Shown here piece by piece: positions 16,535 through 25,073 of a DNA stretch of 60,775 nt; the stretch's first letter is position 1; each line of letters begins with the position of its first letter. The stretch is from NCBI GenBank assembly GCA_902826155.1, contig CADEDU010000038.1, positions 1 through 60,775 on the forward strand. The letters are read 5' to 3'. Origin of the DNA: an uncultured beta proteobacterium (lineage in GTDB: Bacteria > Pseudomonadota > Gammaproteobacteria > Burkholderiales > SG8-39). A program made the position numbers and the translations under genes. Under the pieces are notes generated by a model that saw only the letters and a program-made list of their open reading frames with translations, was not told the DNA's origin and searched no databases.

Positions 16535-17871
16535 AGCCAGAGCACCCCGCGGTCGCGGACACGCAGCCGTTGTTCGGCCGGTTGTATCTCGCCAGCGTCG
16601 CGCTTGCGCTGATGCTCGCCGCCGGATTGACGGCCGTCATCGCGCTCACGATCGCCAATGTCGCCGAAGACTCGGCGCGCAGCGACATCGAAGCCGAGCT
16701 GCGGCTGCTGGAACGGCGCTATCGCGACCTCAAGGCGGTCGCGTTCGCCGACGAGATCGAATACCGCGTGGCGCCGCAAACGTCTTCAGCCAGCGTCTAT
16801 CTGCTCACTCGCAGCGACGGCTCGCATGTCGCGGGCAACCTCGCGCACTGGCCGAAGGGGCACGCGATCACCGCCGGTTGGCTACGGTTCGACGGCGCAG
16901 CAGCAGGCGGATCACCCGGCCGCGTGCTGGCAAAGGCGAGCGTTGTCGATGAGGTGTTTCCGTTGCTCGTCGGCCGCAGACTCACGCCAGTCGACGCCCT
17001 GATCGAAAGCACCCTGCCGGCGGGGTCGGTCGTTTTCGCCGCTTTCCTGAGCCTTGCCTTGTTCGCGACCTGGCGCACCGAACGCACCTACCGCCAACGC
17101 ATCGCCGCGATCAACGCCGTGTTCGACCGGCTACGCACGGGCGCCCTGGATGCACGCGTGGCGCCGGCAGGTGCCGGCCACGCGGGCGAACTCGCCGAGC
17201 TCGCCGACAACATCAATCGCGGGCTCGCCGAGTTGCAGCGGCTGATCCGTGGCCTGGATGCCTTCAGCCAAACCGCCGCGCACGAACTCAATCGCGAGCT
17301 CACTCGCCTGCGCGATGCGGCACGCGAAGGCACGCGGCTGGACTTTGCCGGCGCTGCGGACGATCTGATCGAGCTGCTCAGGCAGATCCTGACGCTCGCG
17401 CGCATCGGGTCCGCACCGACCTTCCACTTCGATGCCGTCGACATCGCCGCGCTCTCGGTAGAAGTGGCCGAGCTTTATGCCGACGCTGCCGAGTCGGCGA
17501 AGGTGAAACTGAAGCTGGACCTCGCCGCAAATGCCGAGGCGCGCGTGCGCGGCGCCGGCGACCTGCTGCGCGGCGTAATGCTGAATCTGGTCGAGAACGC
17601 CATCAAGCACACCCCGGCCGGCGGAGAGGTCCGGGTCGAAGTGCGAGCCGAAGTCGACAACGTCGTGCTGCGCGTGATCGATCAGGGCCCTGGCACGACA
17701 ACCGAAGACCTCGGCACGTTGATCGTCCAGCGCCGGCCCGACACACCCCCTGGCCACGGGTTCGGGCTGCGATTCGTGCAGGCCGTCGCCATCCGCCACG
17801 GCATCCGCGTTACGCTGCGCAATCTGCATCCCGGGCTGATGGTGTCGCTCGTGATGCCTCGCTCGCAGTAG
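16531..17871 (+). CDS. Membrane sensor histidine kinase
   Basis: A 446-residue kinase. It has two membrane segments (about 20-42 and 163-181) enclosing a periplasmic sensor of about 120 residues. A HAMP-like linker follows, then a dimerisation helix with His251, an N box (NLVENAIKH, Asn356) and a G1 box (DQGPG, Asp384), ending in GHGFGLRFV. The H box reads HELNREL, without the proline usual after the HEL motif, so the helix may differ in phosphatase behaviour. It pairs with the regulator encoded just upstream. The periplasmic signal is unknown. Confidence 0.9.
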   Translation: MKPEHPAVADTQPLFGRLYLASVALALMLAAGLTAVIALTIANVAEDSARSDIEAELRLLERRYRDLKAVAFADEIEYRVAPQTSSASVYLLTRSDGSHVAGNLAHWPKGHAITAGWLRFDGAAAGGSPGRVLAKASVVDEVFPLLVGRRLTPVDALIESTLPAGSVVFAAFLSLALFATWRTERTYRQRIAAINAVFDRLRTGALDARVAPAGAGHAGELAELADNINRGLAELQRLIRGLDAFSQTAAHELNRELTRLRDAAREGTRLDFAGAADDLIELLRQILTLARIGSAPTFHFDAVDIAALSVEVAELYADAAESAKVKLKLDLAANAEARVRGAGDLLRGVMLNLVENAIKHTPAGGEVRVEVRAEVDNVVLRVIDQGPGTTTEDLGTLIVQRRPDTPPGHGFGLRFVQAVAIRHGIRVTLRNLHPGLMVSLVMPRSQ

Positions 17872-17926
17872 CCGGCAGGGTGAGCCCGGCAGCGCAGCGT
17901 TCGGGCCTCGGCGTTCGTACTTCACT

Positions 17927-20077
17927 TCATTTCCCACGCTGATCAAAAGCGCCCACGGAACGCTCCGCGCGGAACTCTTGGGGGATCCGCCAGATGCGCC
18001 AGCGGCTATCAGTCCAAGTCCGCGCCTGGCCGAGCGAGGCGATCCAGCCGTTGCCCAGGTCACGCAGCGCCACAACCTCGTTCGTGTGCGTGCCGGATAC
18101 GAGCAAGCGAACCTCCCCATCCCAGAAGATGACCCGCCGGTCGTACGCGTACTGCCCGACGCAAAACGCGACGCCGCAGGCGAGCGGCTGCACGGTCTCG
18201 CACCCTGGCCCCCATTCGGCGGGATCTCGCAGCTCGACCCGCGGCGACAGGTCGGCCGCATGCCAACTGCGTAGTGTCGCTCGGCCCCAGGTAAGCAGCG
18301 TGCCGTCGGTCAATTCGATGATGCCGCGGTTGCCGATGCCATGACCGGCAGGCAGACGTCCTAGCACCTTCATCGAACTACGCTCGAACAGCGTCACGCC
18401 ATCTCCCTGGTTCGCGGCAATGCGATCGCCGGCGCACCAGCGCGCCCAAGTGATGCGCTCGCGAAACGCGGGCAATACCGTGACCGGCGTACGCCGGCCA
18501 GGGCACGCAAGCGCCTCCAGTGTGTCATCGCGCAACACGTGCACGACCCCGGTGGGCGAAACCAGGGGCGCGTGCGCAAACCAGCTGAACGATCGCTGCT
18601 CGTCCTGCAGAGCGATGACTTCGACGCGAGCGCGGTCTTCCGATGCATCGAGCCACCAGGCAGCGGGCGGGTCTTCGCGCCAGGCGAAGATGGCGCCCCC
18701 TGGCGCCGGCACGAAGCAACGGCGGATATCGAGCCGCTGCGCCCGTTGCAGGGCCTCCAGCGCGGTCGCAACCAGCGCCGCGTCGACGCCCAGATAGTGC
18801 TGCATGCGCGGTGCGAACTGATCGCTGGAGATCTCCAGGCAGGCGCTATCCAGATAGCGGCAAAACAGCTCCCGATCGACCGCGTGCAACGCACCAGTCG
18901 ATAGCGTTTCGAGGCTCCGGTCGTAGGGATCGAATAACTGGAAAGCGTCGCCGAGACGCAATAACTGGCGCCCATCTGCTGCGCTGACGCCGCTGATCTC
19001 GGTTCGCGCGGTCAGCTCGAACGCATCGACCTCGGCAGGACTCAGCCACTCGGCCCGCAATGTCGGGGACTGCTCCCCGAGGCCGCCGATGACACACTGG
19101 CGCGCCGCCTGCGGTGTGAAGCTCGCGATGCCGCCACTGTCCACGGCCTGCAGCGGCATTTCACCAAGCACCTCGAGCGGTTGCGTACTAATGCGGAAAC
19201 GCCGGTAGTCTTGCAGCGCGACCAGCACCTCGCCGCTGTCCTCTTCGCAAAAACTCTCGACGTCCTCTCCCTCCAGATAAACGGTGTGGAGAAGCTTCGC
19301 GGGCAACGGCTGACACAAGTCGACTACGTGGCGCTTGCTCGCCGCACTCCAATGCATTGCCAGGATCCGGCCGCTGCGCAACACCAGAATCCGTGAGGGG
19401 TAGCCGCGCAGCTCGAACCCTTCCACCTCGCGCCCGTCGCTCAGCGCGTGCACGGCGATCCAATCATCGGTGCGCAGGAGAAAATACTCGAACCCCAGAC
19501 AGTCCGCGTCCGCCCTTCGAGCGGACGCATCGTAGCGGGCCACGATGGCGAGGTCGGTGAGATCGACGAGAGACGCGCTCTTCTCGCGCAGCACCACCAG
19601 CCGCTGCGGACTCGCGATGAGCACGCCGCGAATGTCGTCGCGCTGCGTATGGTCGAGGTCTTTACCGTCCGGCTCCACCAGGGAACCGAGGACCATGCCG
19701 TCGAGTGCTCGCCACATTTGGATGGTGTTCTCGCCATCCCAGGACAACACCACGCCCGGCTGGATCTCCATCGCGTTGTAGACACTGGCGCGATGCCCCC
19801 TGAAGACGACTTCGCAGGCACCGTCATGCATGCGCCAGACGCGTAAGGTGGTGTCATTCGACCAGGTGAGCAGGCGGCCGTCAGCGAGCTCAAAGGCGGC
19901 GCGTACGTAGTCGGTGTGCCCGATCAACACACAGATTTCACGGTTGTCGGCAACGGCGATGATGCGCGGACTGACATCCCCGTGCAGGAAGTCGTCCCAA
20001 TTCCAGACCAGACGTCTACCCTGGCTGAGTTCGATGGACATGGCATGGCTGGGAAAAGCGGTGCCATACCCTAGCAT
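17927..20077 (-). CDS. WD40-like beta-propeller protein
   Basis: A protein of up to 716 residues without a clear signal peptide. The N-terminal part has WD40-like repeats: ICVLIGHTDYVRAAFELADGRLLTWS ending LRVW, then VFRGHRASVYNAMEI ending IQMW. More divergent repeats follow, including a late group (LLTWGRATLRSWHA, RRVIFWDGEVRLLVSGTHTNEVVALRD, WRIWRI). Propellers usually act as protein-binding platforms. Position 20041, 12 codons in, is an alternative start that fits better with the inverted repeat at 20095-20113. The protein converges on the two-component operon, and I infer it belongs to the same system. No enzymatic domain is evident. Confidence 0.75.
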   Translation of the reverse strand: MLGYGTAFPSHAMSIELSQGRRLVWNWDDFLHGDVSPRIIAVADNREICVLIGHTDYVRAAFELADGRLLTWSNDTTLRVWRMHDGACEVVFRGHRASVYNAMEIQPGVVLSWDGENTIQMWRALDGMVLGSLVEPDGKDLDHTQRDDIRGVLIASPQRLVVLREKSASLVDLTDLAIVARYDASARRADADCLGFEYFLLRTDDWIAVHALSDGREVEGFELRGYPSRILVLRSGRILAMHWSAASKRHVVDLCQPLPAKLLHTVYLEGEDVESFCEEDSGEVLVALQDYRRFRISTQPLEVLGEMPLQAVDSGGIASFTPQAARQCVIGGLGEQSPTLRAEWLSPAEVDAFELTARTEISGVSAADGRQLLRLGDAFQLFDPYDRSLETLSTGALHAVDRELFCRYLDSACLEISSDQFAPRMQHYLGVDAALVATALEALQRAQRLDIRRCFVPAPGGAIFAWREDPPAAWWLDASEDRARVEVIALQDEQRSFSWFAHAPLVSPTGVVHVLRDDTLEALACPGRRTPVTVLPAFRERITWARWCAGDRIAANQGDGVTLFERSSMKVLGRLPAGHGIGNRGIIELTDGTLLTWGRATLRSWHAADLSPRVELRDPAEWGPGCETVQPLACGVAFCVGQYAYDRRVIFWDGEVRLLVSGTHTNEVVALRDLGNGWIASLGQARTWTDSRWRIWRIPQEFRAERSVGAFDQRGK

Positions 20078-20094
20078 CCATTCATCGCTGCGAA

Positions 20095-20113
20095 GCTAAC
20101 AAGTACTGTTAGC
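20095..20113. promoter_or_regulatory. Perfect CTAAC-N7-GTTAG inverted repeat upstream of the propeller gene
   Basis: The 19-bp sequence GCTAACAAGTACTGTTAGC is an inverted repeat with a 7-bp stem around a 5-base centre. It lies 18 bases before the longest start of the propeller gene and 54 before the alternative start at 20041. On the minus strand a weak TAGGGT/TATGGC -10 lies 25-35 bases downstream, comparable with the other two sites. Confidence 0.55.
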
Positions 20114-20167
20114 GCCACTCATCGTCAACGAGCTCGAGCGACCGTCGTTGCGATTCATATCCTCTGG

Positions 20168-20184
20168 ATTACCGCGATTGTTAG
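20168..20184. promoter_or_regulatory. Degenerate ATTAC-N7-GTTAG site upstream of the lipoprotein operon
   Basis: ATTAC, seven bases (CGCGATT), GTTAG, then CG. It has the same spacing as the sites at 15709 and 20096 and an identical right half plus CG. A TTGAAT -10 candidate at 20213-20218 would serve the lipoprotein gene at 20277 and place the site near -49. The left half matches only three of five positions, so confidence is lower. Confidence 0.4.
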
Positions 20185-20276
20185 CGCGGCAGCATGACCG
20201 GTCGGGTTACGCTTGAATCGTGTTGCAGAGGCGCCATTGCTGCAGACTTGTTTTGCTCAAGGATTCGTCGCACATC

Positions 20277-20612
20277 ATGAATGACAGGTTCCGCATCGTC
20301 CCGGCTTTCGTCGGCATCCTGGTGACTGCCTGCGCGATCGACTCGGGGTCAGGTGGCGATCGCGCATGCACCTCACCGATGCCGGGGATGAGTCCGCCTT
20401 TCGCCTGCTGGAATCTGAAGGGAGAAAGCCCTTCGCATACGACTTCCCGCGGTGGTCGCGCTATGCACGAGCCGGGCAGATTGCATGTTGAGTCGGTGAC
20501 CAGCGGGGGATGCTTTCGGATCCAGTTCGACCCGGACGAGCGCGACGGTTTGCGCATCCCCCCGCAGGTCGTTTGTCCTGTCGCAGCCATGCGGCCGCGT
20601 GATGGGCGCTGA
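20277..20612 (+). CDS. Small putative lipoprotein
   Basis: A 111-residue protein with a lipoprotein signal (hydrophobic VPAFVGILVTAC, lipid Cys near residue 18). The mature part is short, with several cysteines and GGCFRIQFDPDERDGLRIP near the middle, which looks like a small beta domain. I do not recognise the family. An in-frame ATG 19 codons upstream would give an implausible signal peptide. Its end overlaps the next gene by 14 bases, so the three genes to 22871 are one operon. Confidence 0.55.
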   Translation: MNDRFRIVPAFVGILVTACAIDSGSGGDRACTSPMPGMSPPFACWNLKGESPSHTTSRGGRAMHEPGRLHVESVTSGGCFRIQFDPDERDGLRIPPQVVCPVAAMRPRDGR

Positions 20613-21576
20613 ATCTCGAGATGCCCTGATGATCCCGAGTCTCGAGTCCCCGCTGCCGGTGCTCGTCGCGACACACGAGGCGCTCAGCGAAGAAGCGCCC
20701 GTGTGGATTCCCCTTCGCACGCCGTTCGCGGCGATTTGCAAAGTTGCGTTTCACCCCGCGGGCTTTCAGCCGGAGGGCCGCGGGCATTCAAAGCTCGCAC
20801 CCGCCCAAGATGGGACGCTCGCCAATATCGTGTCCGCCATGAAGAACGCCGGCGTCGATCCGCGCCGTCTGGCCCGATCGGACGACGCCGGGTTTCGCAT
20901 CGCGCGATGGCTGAAGGATAGGGGCGAGCTCGTGGCGAAGAACGAACCGATCGCGCTCGTCGACGCTGCGCGCACCCGCAGCATTGCGCTGTTCGCCGGA
21001 CTCGACTTGCGGGACCCTGTGATCTACGCGCCGGAGTCCGGTGAGCTGGTCTGGCAGGAACGTTCGGATCAACCGCACCGAATATTCGGGCTGATCCGCA
21101 GCACGAACGGACTCATCGATGCGAATCTGGATCATCCGATCCGCAGCAATCTGGTGCCCTTCATCGACGCTGCCACGCAGCGCCTGCTGCAACGGTCGGT
21201 CGTGTGGCGCGGCAAACTCAGGCTCCTCGACCGAGCGGACCTCGACTACCTCACCGAGCTCGGCGCCTTTGGCGGCAGGCGAGCGCTCGAGTTGACTCGT
21301 CGCAACTTATTCCCGTGGTGCCATGGCCTGTCGTGGCCTACACCGCCTGCGAACTACCGGGCGTCCGGGTGGGGCAAGGCCACCGCCCATGAACGGCGGC
21401 AACTGCTCAAAGTGCATACCGGGCCGGCGAGCGCGCAGTACGACCAAGCCTGGGCCCGCACCATCGAGAGCTTGCGATGGGAAGGTTTCGACATCGAACG
21501 GATGGGCCTTGGCTTCGCGCTGCCGCCCGTCGTCCCAGATTCAATCCATGCATCCGCTCAAGAGGGAAACCAATGA
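20599..21576 (+). CDS. Unrecognised protein between two lipoprotein genes
   Basis: A 325-residue soluble protein without a signal peptide or membrane segment. Visible features are an N-terminal strand-rich part (LPVLVATHEALSEEAP, PFAAICKVAFHPAGF), a LANIVSAMKNAGVDPRRL helix, a YAPESGELVWQERSDQPHRIFGL segment, and a tryptophan-rich C-terminal part (LFPWCHGLSWPTPPANYRASGWGKA). I cannot place it in a known family. It overlaps the genes on both sides (14 bases upstream, ATGA downstream), so it probably acts with the flanking lipoproteins. The exact start could be ten codons later, at the second ATG. Confidence 0.6.
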   Translation: MMGAESRDALMIPSLESPLPVLVATHEALSEEAPVWIPLRTPFAAICKVAFHPAGFQPEGRGHSKLAPAQDGTLANIVSAMKNAGVDPRRLARSDDAGFRIARWLKDRGELVAKNEPIALVDAARTRSIALFAGLDLRDPVIYAPESGELVWQERSDQPHRIFGLIRSTNGLIDANLDHPIRSNLVPFIDAATQRLLQRSVVWRGKLRLLDRADLDYLTELGAFGGRRALELTRRNLFPWCHGLSWPTPPANYRASGWGKATAHERRQLLKVHTGPASAQYDQAWARTIESLRWEGFDIERMGLGFALPPVVPDSIHASAQEGNQ

Positions 21577-22871
21577 AGAACTGTTTCGCGCTGTTGGCAG
21601 CATGCCTGCTCCTGTCGGCGTGCTTCTCGTCGTCGACGCCATTGATTCCGGAAACAGCGCTCGTGCTGCCGCTTCCGAAGGAAGCTCAAATCGTTCTATT
21701 CAACCAGGACAGCAAGGATCCAACGCGATGGAACGCCGAGGAGGAAATGGTCAAGAACCGCCCTTATCGCGTGCTGGCGCACGGCAACCGCTACGCCGTC
21801 TCGCCGCCAGCGGGCGGGCAACTAGCCAATATGGCGTTCGCACCATTGAATGCGGAACGAGGGTGGTTCGTCATCCAATTCAGATTCCTCTCCAAGGACG
21901 ACGGAAAAAAAGACAAAGAGATCTACTACCACTACGGCATTGCGAGCCTCAGCGGCGACAAGCTGTTTCTGAGCTTTCCGCGGATGGAGGACATGCCCGA
22001 GGCGCTGCGCGCGAAGTACGAGTGCAAGCCGGCCTCCGGGGCCATCCCGAGTTCCTGCCGGGCCTTGCGCAGTTACGCGGAGGTGACCGAGGTGCTCGGG
22101 TCGGTCGCCAGTCCTCGGTTCAACTCCTACCTGCAGCTGCGCGCTGAAGCACCAGCGGCGGGATCCTTCGAAGAGGGCAAGGCGGCCCTGCAGCGCGGTG
22201 ACTATCAGCGGGCAATTGCGCTGTTGCAACCACTGGCCGACCGTGGCCACGCTGATGCGCAGACTGTCTTGGCGATGATGTACTGGGATGGTCGGGGCGT
22301 CGGCAAGAGTCCCTCGGAGGCGGCCAGATGGTTCCGTAGAGCGGCCGAGCAGGGCAACGCCGACGCGCAGACCATGTTGGGCAGTCTGTATCTGAACGGG
22401 CAAGGCGTCGAACGCAACTACGCCGAATCGCTGAAGTGGTACCGCAAGGCGGCCGACCAGGGCAACCTGCTCGCCTTCACCGGATTGGGCGGCATGTACT
22501 TGCAAGGCAACGGCGTGACGCGGGATCACGACGAAGCGGTCAAGTGGTATCGCCGGGCAGCCGACCGAGGCTACGCCCCCGCCCAATTCGCGCTCGGCCT
22601 CGCCTATCGGTTGAAGAGCGCCAAGCGCGCCTCGGGCCCACTGGGTTTGAACCGGCTCGCGCCCAGCGAGGACGATGAGCAGGCGGCCGGATGGTTCCGC
22701 AAAGCCGCCGAGCAGAATCATGCGGGCGCTCAGTATGAGTTGGGGGACATGTACGCAATGGGCGAAGGCGTCGCCAAGAACCGCGACGAAGCGCTGAAGT
22801 GGCTGCGTCTTGCCGCAACCCAGGGAAATCCGAACGCACGCAAGAGACTGGAGGAACTCGGCGTCAGGTAG
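21573..22871 (+). CDS. Sel1-repeat lipoprotein
   Basis: A 432-residue lipoprotein (lipobox LLLSAC, lipid Cys at residue 17). Residues about 30-190 form an unrecognised domain. From about residue 195 on there are at least five Sel1-type helical repeats of about 36 residues, each with the AxxxLGxxYxxGxGVxxxxxEAxxWYRKAAxxG pattern. Sel1 repeats are protein-interaction scaffolds, often exported in signalling or secretion-linked systems. The ATG overlaps the stop of the previous gene, and the lipid anchor would place it at the cell envelope. Another run of residues (LKSAKRASGPLGLNRLAPSED) interrupts the repeats before the last two. Confidence 0.85.
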   Translation: MKNCFALLAACLLLSACFSSSTPLIPETALVLPLPKEAQIVLFNQDSKDPTRWNAEEEMVKNRPYRVLAHGNRYAVSPPAGGQLANMAFAPLNAERGWFVIQFRFLSKDDGKKDKEIYYHYGIASLSGDKLFLSFPRMEDMPEALRAKYECKPASGAIPSSCRALRSYAEVTEVLGSVASPRFNSYLQLRAEAPAAGSFEEGKAALQRGDYQRAIALLQPLADRGHADAQTVLAMMYWDGRGVGKSPSEAARWFRRAAEQGNADAQTMLGSLYLNGQGVERNYAESLKWYRKAADQGNLLAFTGLGGMYLQGNGVTRDHDEAVKWYRRAADRGYAPAQFALGLAYRLKSAKRASGPLGLNRLAPSEDDEQAAGWFRKAAEQNHAGAQYELGDMYAMGEGVAKNRDEALKWLRLAATQGNPNARKRLEELGVR

Positions 22872-23111
22872 ATGCCCGCGTACCGTGAGCCTTCCGGCGT
22901 GATGCACGAAACGCTCAGAGCGGGATTGCCATTTCGTGCGTGTGAGGCTCACACCGCCTGGCACCTGCCGTTCTGACATCACCAAGCATCATGTCGAATT
23001 CGACACCAAAGGGGGCGCCGGCACGGCGTAGTGTTTCATCGTCAAGAACTCCATTCCGCGACGTAGATCCTACTAGCCACGTCGATCGAGGGCTCGAGTA
23101 GTTACCAATGA

Positions 23112-23291
23112 ACGCGCAGTCACAACCAGCGCGGGGTGGAGGTAATCGAGTCGAACTGGCGCGAGGCCGAAGAGTTGCACCAGCGCGCCGAGCACACGTT
23201 GCAGCATGCCGAGGTCTATCGGCGCGCCGCCGAGAACGCACAGTGCCTGGTGCAGCAGGGGCGTACCGACCTCACCACCGGCATCGCGCAG
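23112..23291 (+). pseudogene. Internal fragment of traG
   Basis: About 60 codons match TraG residues 703-762 (RSHNQRGVEVIESNWREAEELHQRAEH onward to TTGIAQ). It diverges from the intact copy at scattered positions, many of them silent. The match ends abruptly at the same IAQ codons where the 13.8 kb mosaic starts its middle piece. No stop or start of its own. It lies directly in front of a broken HigBA module. Confidence 0.8.
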
Positions 23292-23349
23292 GTTGTGGGA
23301 GGTGCGCTCAACCCTTCCGAGCCATCGGATTGCGCGATTGATCCTGTGT

Positions 23350-23460
23350 TTTCACGATGAAATGCTCGTGGTGCTGCACGCCTTCATCAAGAAGAGCCAG
23401 AAAACGCCCCTCGAAGAGCTGAAGATTGCAAGGCAACGATTGAAAGAGGTGATGTCATGA
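23350..23460 (+). pseudogene. HigB/RelE-type toxin, C-terminal remnant
   Basis: The frame reads FHDEMLVVLHAFIKKSQKTP, then EELKIARQRLKEVMS and a stop. This is the C-terminal end of a phage-derived Gp49-like/HigB toxin, where the VLHAFIKKSQKTP segment is diagnostic. The N-terminal two thirds are absent; upstream sequence is traG-derived. The stop overlaps the ATG of the antitoxin remnant, as in intact higBA operons. Confidence 0.75.
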
Positions 23461-23636
23461 AAAAACGCAACAAGCACGTCGGATCGTCTTTGGACGAATT
23501 TCTGCAGGAAGAGGGCACGCTCGAGGAAGCCCGCGCCATCGCGCTCAAGGAAACGCTCGCGTGGCAGGTGCGCCAGGCAATGACCAAGAAACGCATCGCG
23601 TGCCGCCCACGCCGTCGGGCGCGGTCTTCGCATTGA
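23457..23636 (+). pseudogene. HigA-type antitoxin, N-terminal remnant
   Basis: A 59-residue reading frame begins MKKRNKHVGSSLDEFLQEEG, followed by TLAWQVRQAMTKKRI, the opening of HigA-family XRE antitoxins that pair with the toxin type just upstream. In the family a full helix-turn-helix follows the KKRI position. Here the sequence turns into an arginine-rich tail (ACRPRRRARSSH) and stops, so the DNA-binding domain is missing. The module is therefore cut at both ends. Confidence 0.72.
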
Positions 23637-23723
23637 GCTTGTGTAGGGGTCTTCCAGGCGGGTACTTTTCCCACAACCGGCGACACCAGTTTAGACGCGC
23701 GAAAGAGCTTTGAAGGCGATAGC

Positions 23724-24012
23724 TTAATCGTTCGAATGGGGAAACTCGCCATCCCCCGTGGTGGATTGGTGAGCATGAACGGGGTTCAACGTTCTGCGAA
23801 CCCTTGTGCTGCGGTTCGAACGCGCGAGTACTGACCTGAGATCGGCAATCTTTTCGGTCAACTGCGCGAGTTCCGAAGCAAGCTCACTTGGGTTCGCCGG
23901 GTTCGAGTGCGACTTCCCCCACGCCTTCACCAACGCCTCCGGCGAAGCACTTGCAGCAGCGGCGACGCTTGCCAGTTCCTTGGCGCAAGTCCAGAACGCT
24001 CGACCGTCACAC
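23724..24012 (-). pseudogene. Unrecognised open fragment
   Basis: A minus-strand frame reads ELASVAAAASASPEALVKAW, then NPSELASELAQLTEKIADLRSVLA, an alanine-rich amphipathic stretch with coiled-coil character. An ATG at 23933 would give 69 residues. I see no ribosome binding site and cannot name a family. It lies between the HigBA remnant and an IS256 remnant, so it may be another truncated gene. Confidence 0.25.
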
Positions 24013-24103
24013 CAGCAGAGCTGGCTTGGCTGCGTGGTTTGGCAGACTTGCAGCGACTCAGCTTGAACGCAAAATTGTCAACGGCCAGATAGGCGATCGT
24101 TGA

Positions 24104-24253
24104 CGCGAGGGCGTTCGGATCGCTGCTTCGTTGGGGAAGATGCCGACAACGTCGGTGCGCCGCTTCACCTCGGCGTTCAAGCGTTCCAGCGGATTGGTGC
24201 TGTGAATCTGCAGCCGGTGCGCCTTGGGGAAGCCCATGAAGGCCAGCACGGCC
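24104..24253 (-). mobile_element. IS256-family transposase fragment
   Basis: The minus strand reads VLAFMGFPKAHRLQIHSTNP, then LERLNAEVKRRTDVVGIFPN and EAAI. This is the conserved segment near the C-terminal end of IS256-type transposases. The sequence on both sides no longer matches the family, and no terminal repeats are recognisable. It is a short internal remnant. Confidence 0.8.
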
Positions 24254-24421
24254 GAGGAGGAGGGCGGCGGGCCGGGCGACCAAAACCCGTCAGTCACGAA
24301 CGCCCGCTCCCGGGCGAACTGAACAACTCGACCCGTTTGCGACGTTTGGTATCGATCGGGATCAGCCAAGCATGGCAAGCGAGTAGAATTGTGATTTGCT
24401 CGATCTACCGGACTGGCCGAC

Positions 24422-24649
24422 ATGTTCGATCGAATTACGCACAACTCGAGCGTCCTGGCAGGACGCGCTACCGTGCGCGGCCTTCGCGTGTCCGTAGCCC
24501 ATATCGTCAACCTCGTGGCGAACGGAATGACTGCCGAGGAAATCATCAAGGATGTCCCTGAGCTTGAGATCGAGGACGTTCGCCAAGCTCTGGCGTATGC
24601 CGCCTCGATTGCCGACGATCGGGTATATCCAATAACTGCGACGCAGTAA
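24422..24649 (+). CDS. DUF433-family antitoxin
   Basis: A 75-residue protein with the DUF433 pattern: a start ITHNSSVLAGRATVRGLRVSV, then IVNLVANGMTAEEIIKDVPELEIEDVRQAL. Such proteins have a winged-helix-like fold and are the antitoxin partners of DUF5615/VapC-like nucleases. The toxin gene starts two bases after its stop codon. Length and both ends look complete, so this pair is probably functional. Confidence 0.85.
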   Translation: MFDRITHNSSVLAGRATVRGLRVSVAHIVNLVANGMTAEEIIKDVPELEIEDVRQALAYAASIADDRVYPITATQ

Positions 24650-24650
24650 G

Positions 24651-25019
24651 TTGCGATTCCTCGGTGACACTGGGATCTCGCCTCGAACAATCGATCACTT
24701 GCGTCAAACGGGCCACGATGCACTTCATGTGCGAGAGCGCGGCCTAGAGCGCGCGTCGGATTCCGAGATCTGCGAATTCGCGCGGACCGAGGATCGAGTA
24801 GTCTTGGCCTTCGATCTCGACTTCGGTGCGATCCTCGCCCTCAATCTTTTGGCCCGACCTAGCGTCGTCATTTTCCGACTCTCTGACGAAACAGCTTCCT
24901 CGGTCAACGCGAGGCTTGACCTGGTAATTCGCGACCAATCGGCGGCTCTTCAATCCGGTGCTTTGGTTCTCGTCGAGGATTCGCGATATCGCGTCCGAAT
25001 GCTTCCTATCACCGGATAG
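24651..25019 (+). CDS. DUF5615 PIN-like toxin
   Basis: A 122-residue protein that begins at TTG, one base after the DUF433 stop codon. The pattern fits DUF5615: LRFLGDTGISPRTIDHLRQTGHDA at the start, then ASDSEICEFARTEDRVVLAFDLDFG, where the acidic residues form a PIN-like active site, and a strand IVFRLSDE-like segment after it (VVIFRLSDETA). Family members end shortly after a VLVEDSRYRVR motif, as here. Together with the DUF433 gene this is an intact toxin-antitoxin pair. The TTG start is chosen because homologues begin with MRFL or MKFL. Confidence 0.82.
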   Translation: MRFLGDTGISPRTIDHLRQTGHDALHVRERGLERASDSEICEFARTEDRVVLAFDLDFGAILALNLLARPSVVIFRLSDETASSVNARLDLVIRDQSAALQSGALVLVEDSRYRVRMLPITG

Positions 25020-25073
25020 CGGCGATCTCAGATTCCCAAAGTGCAACGGTGCGCCGATTTTGGGAAACGGTGC

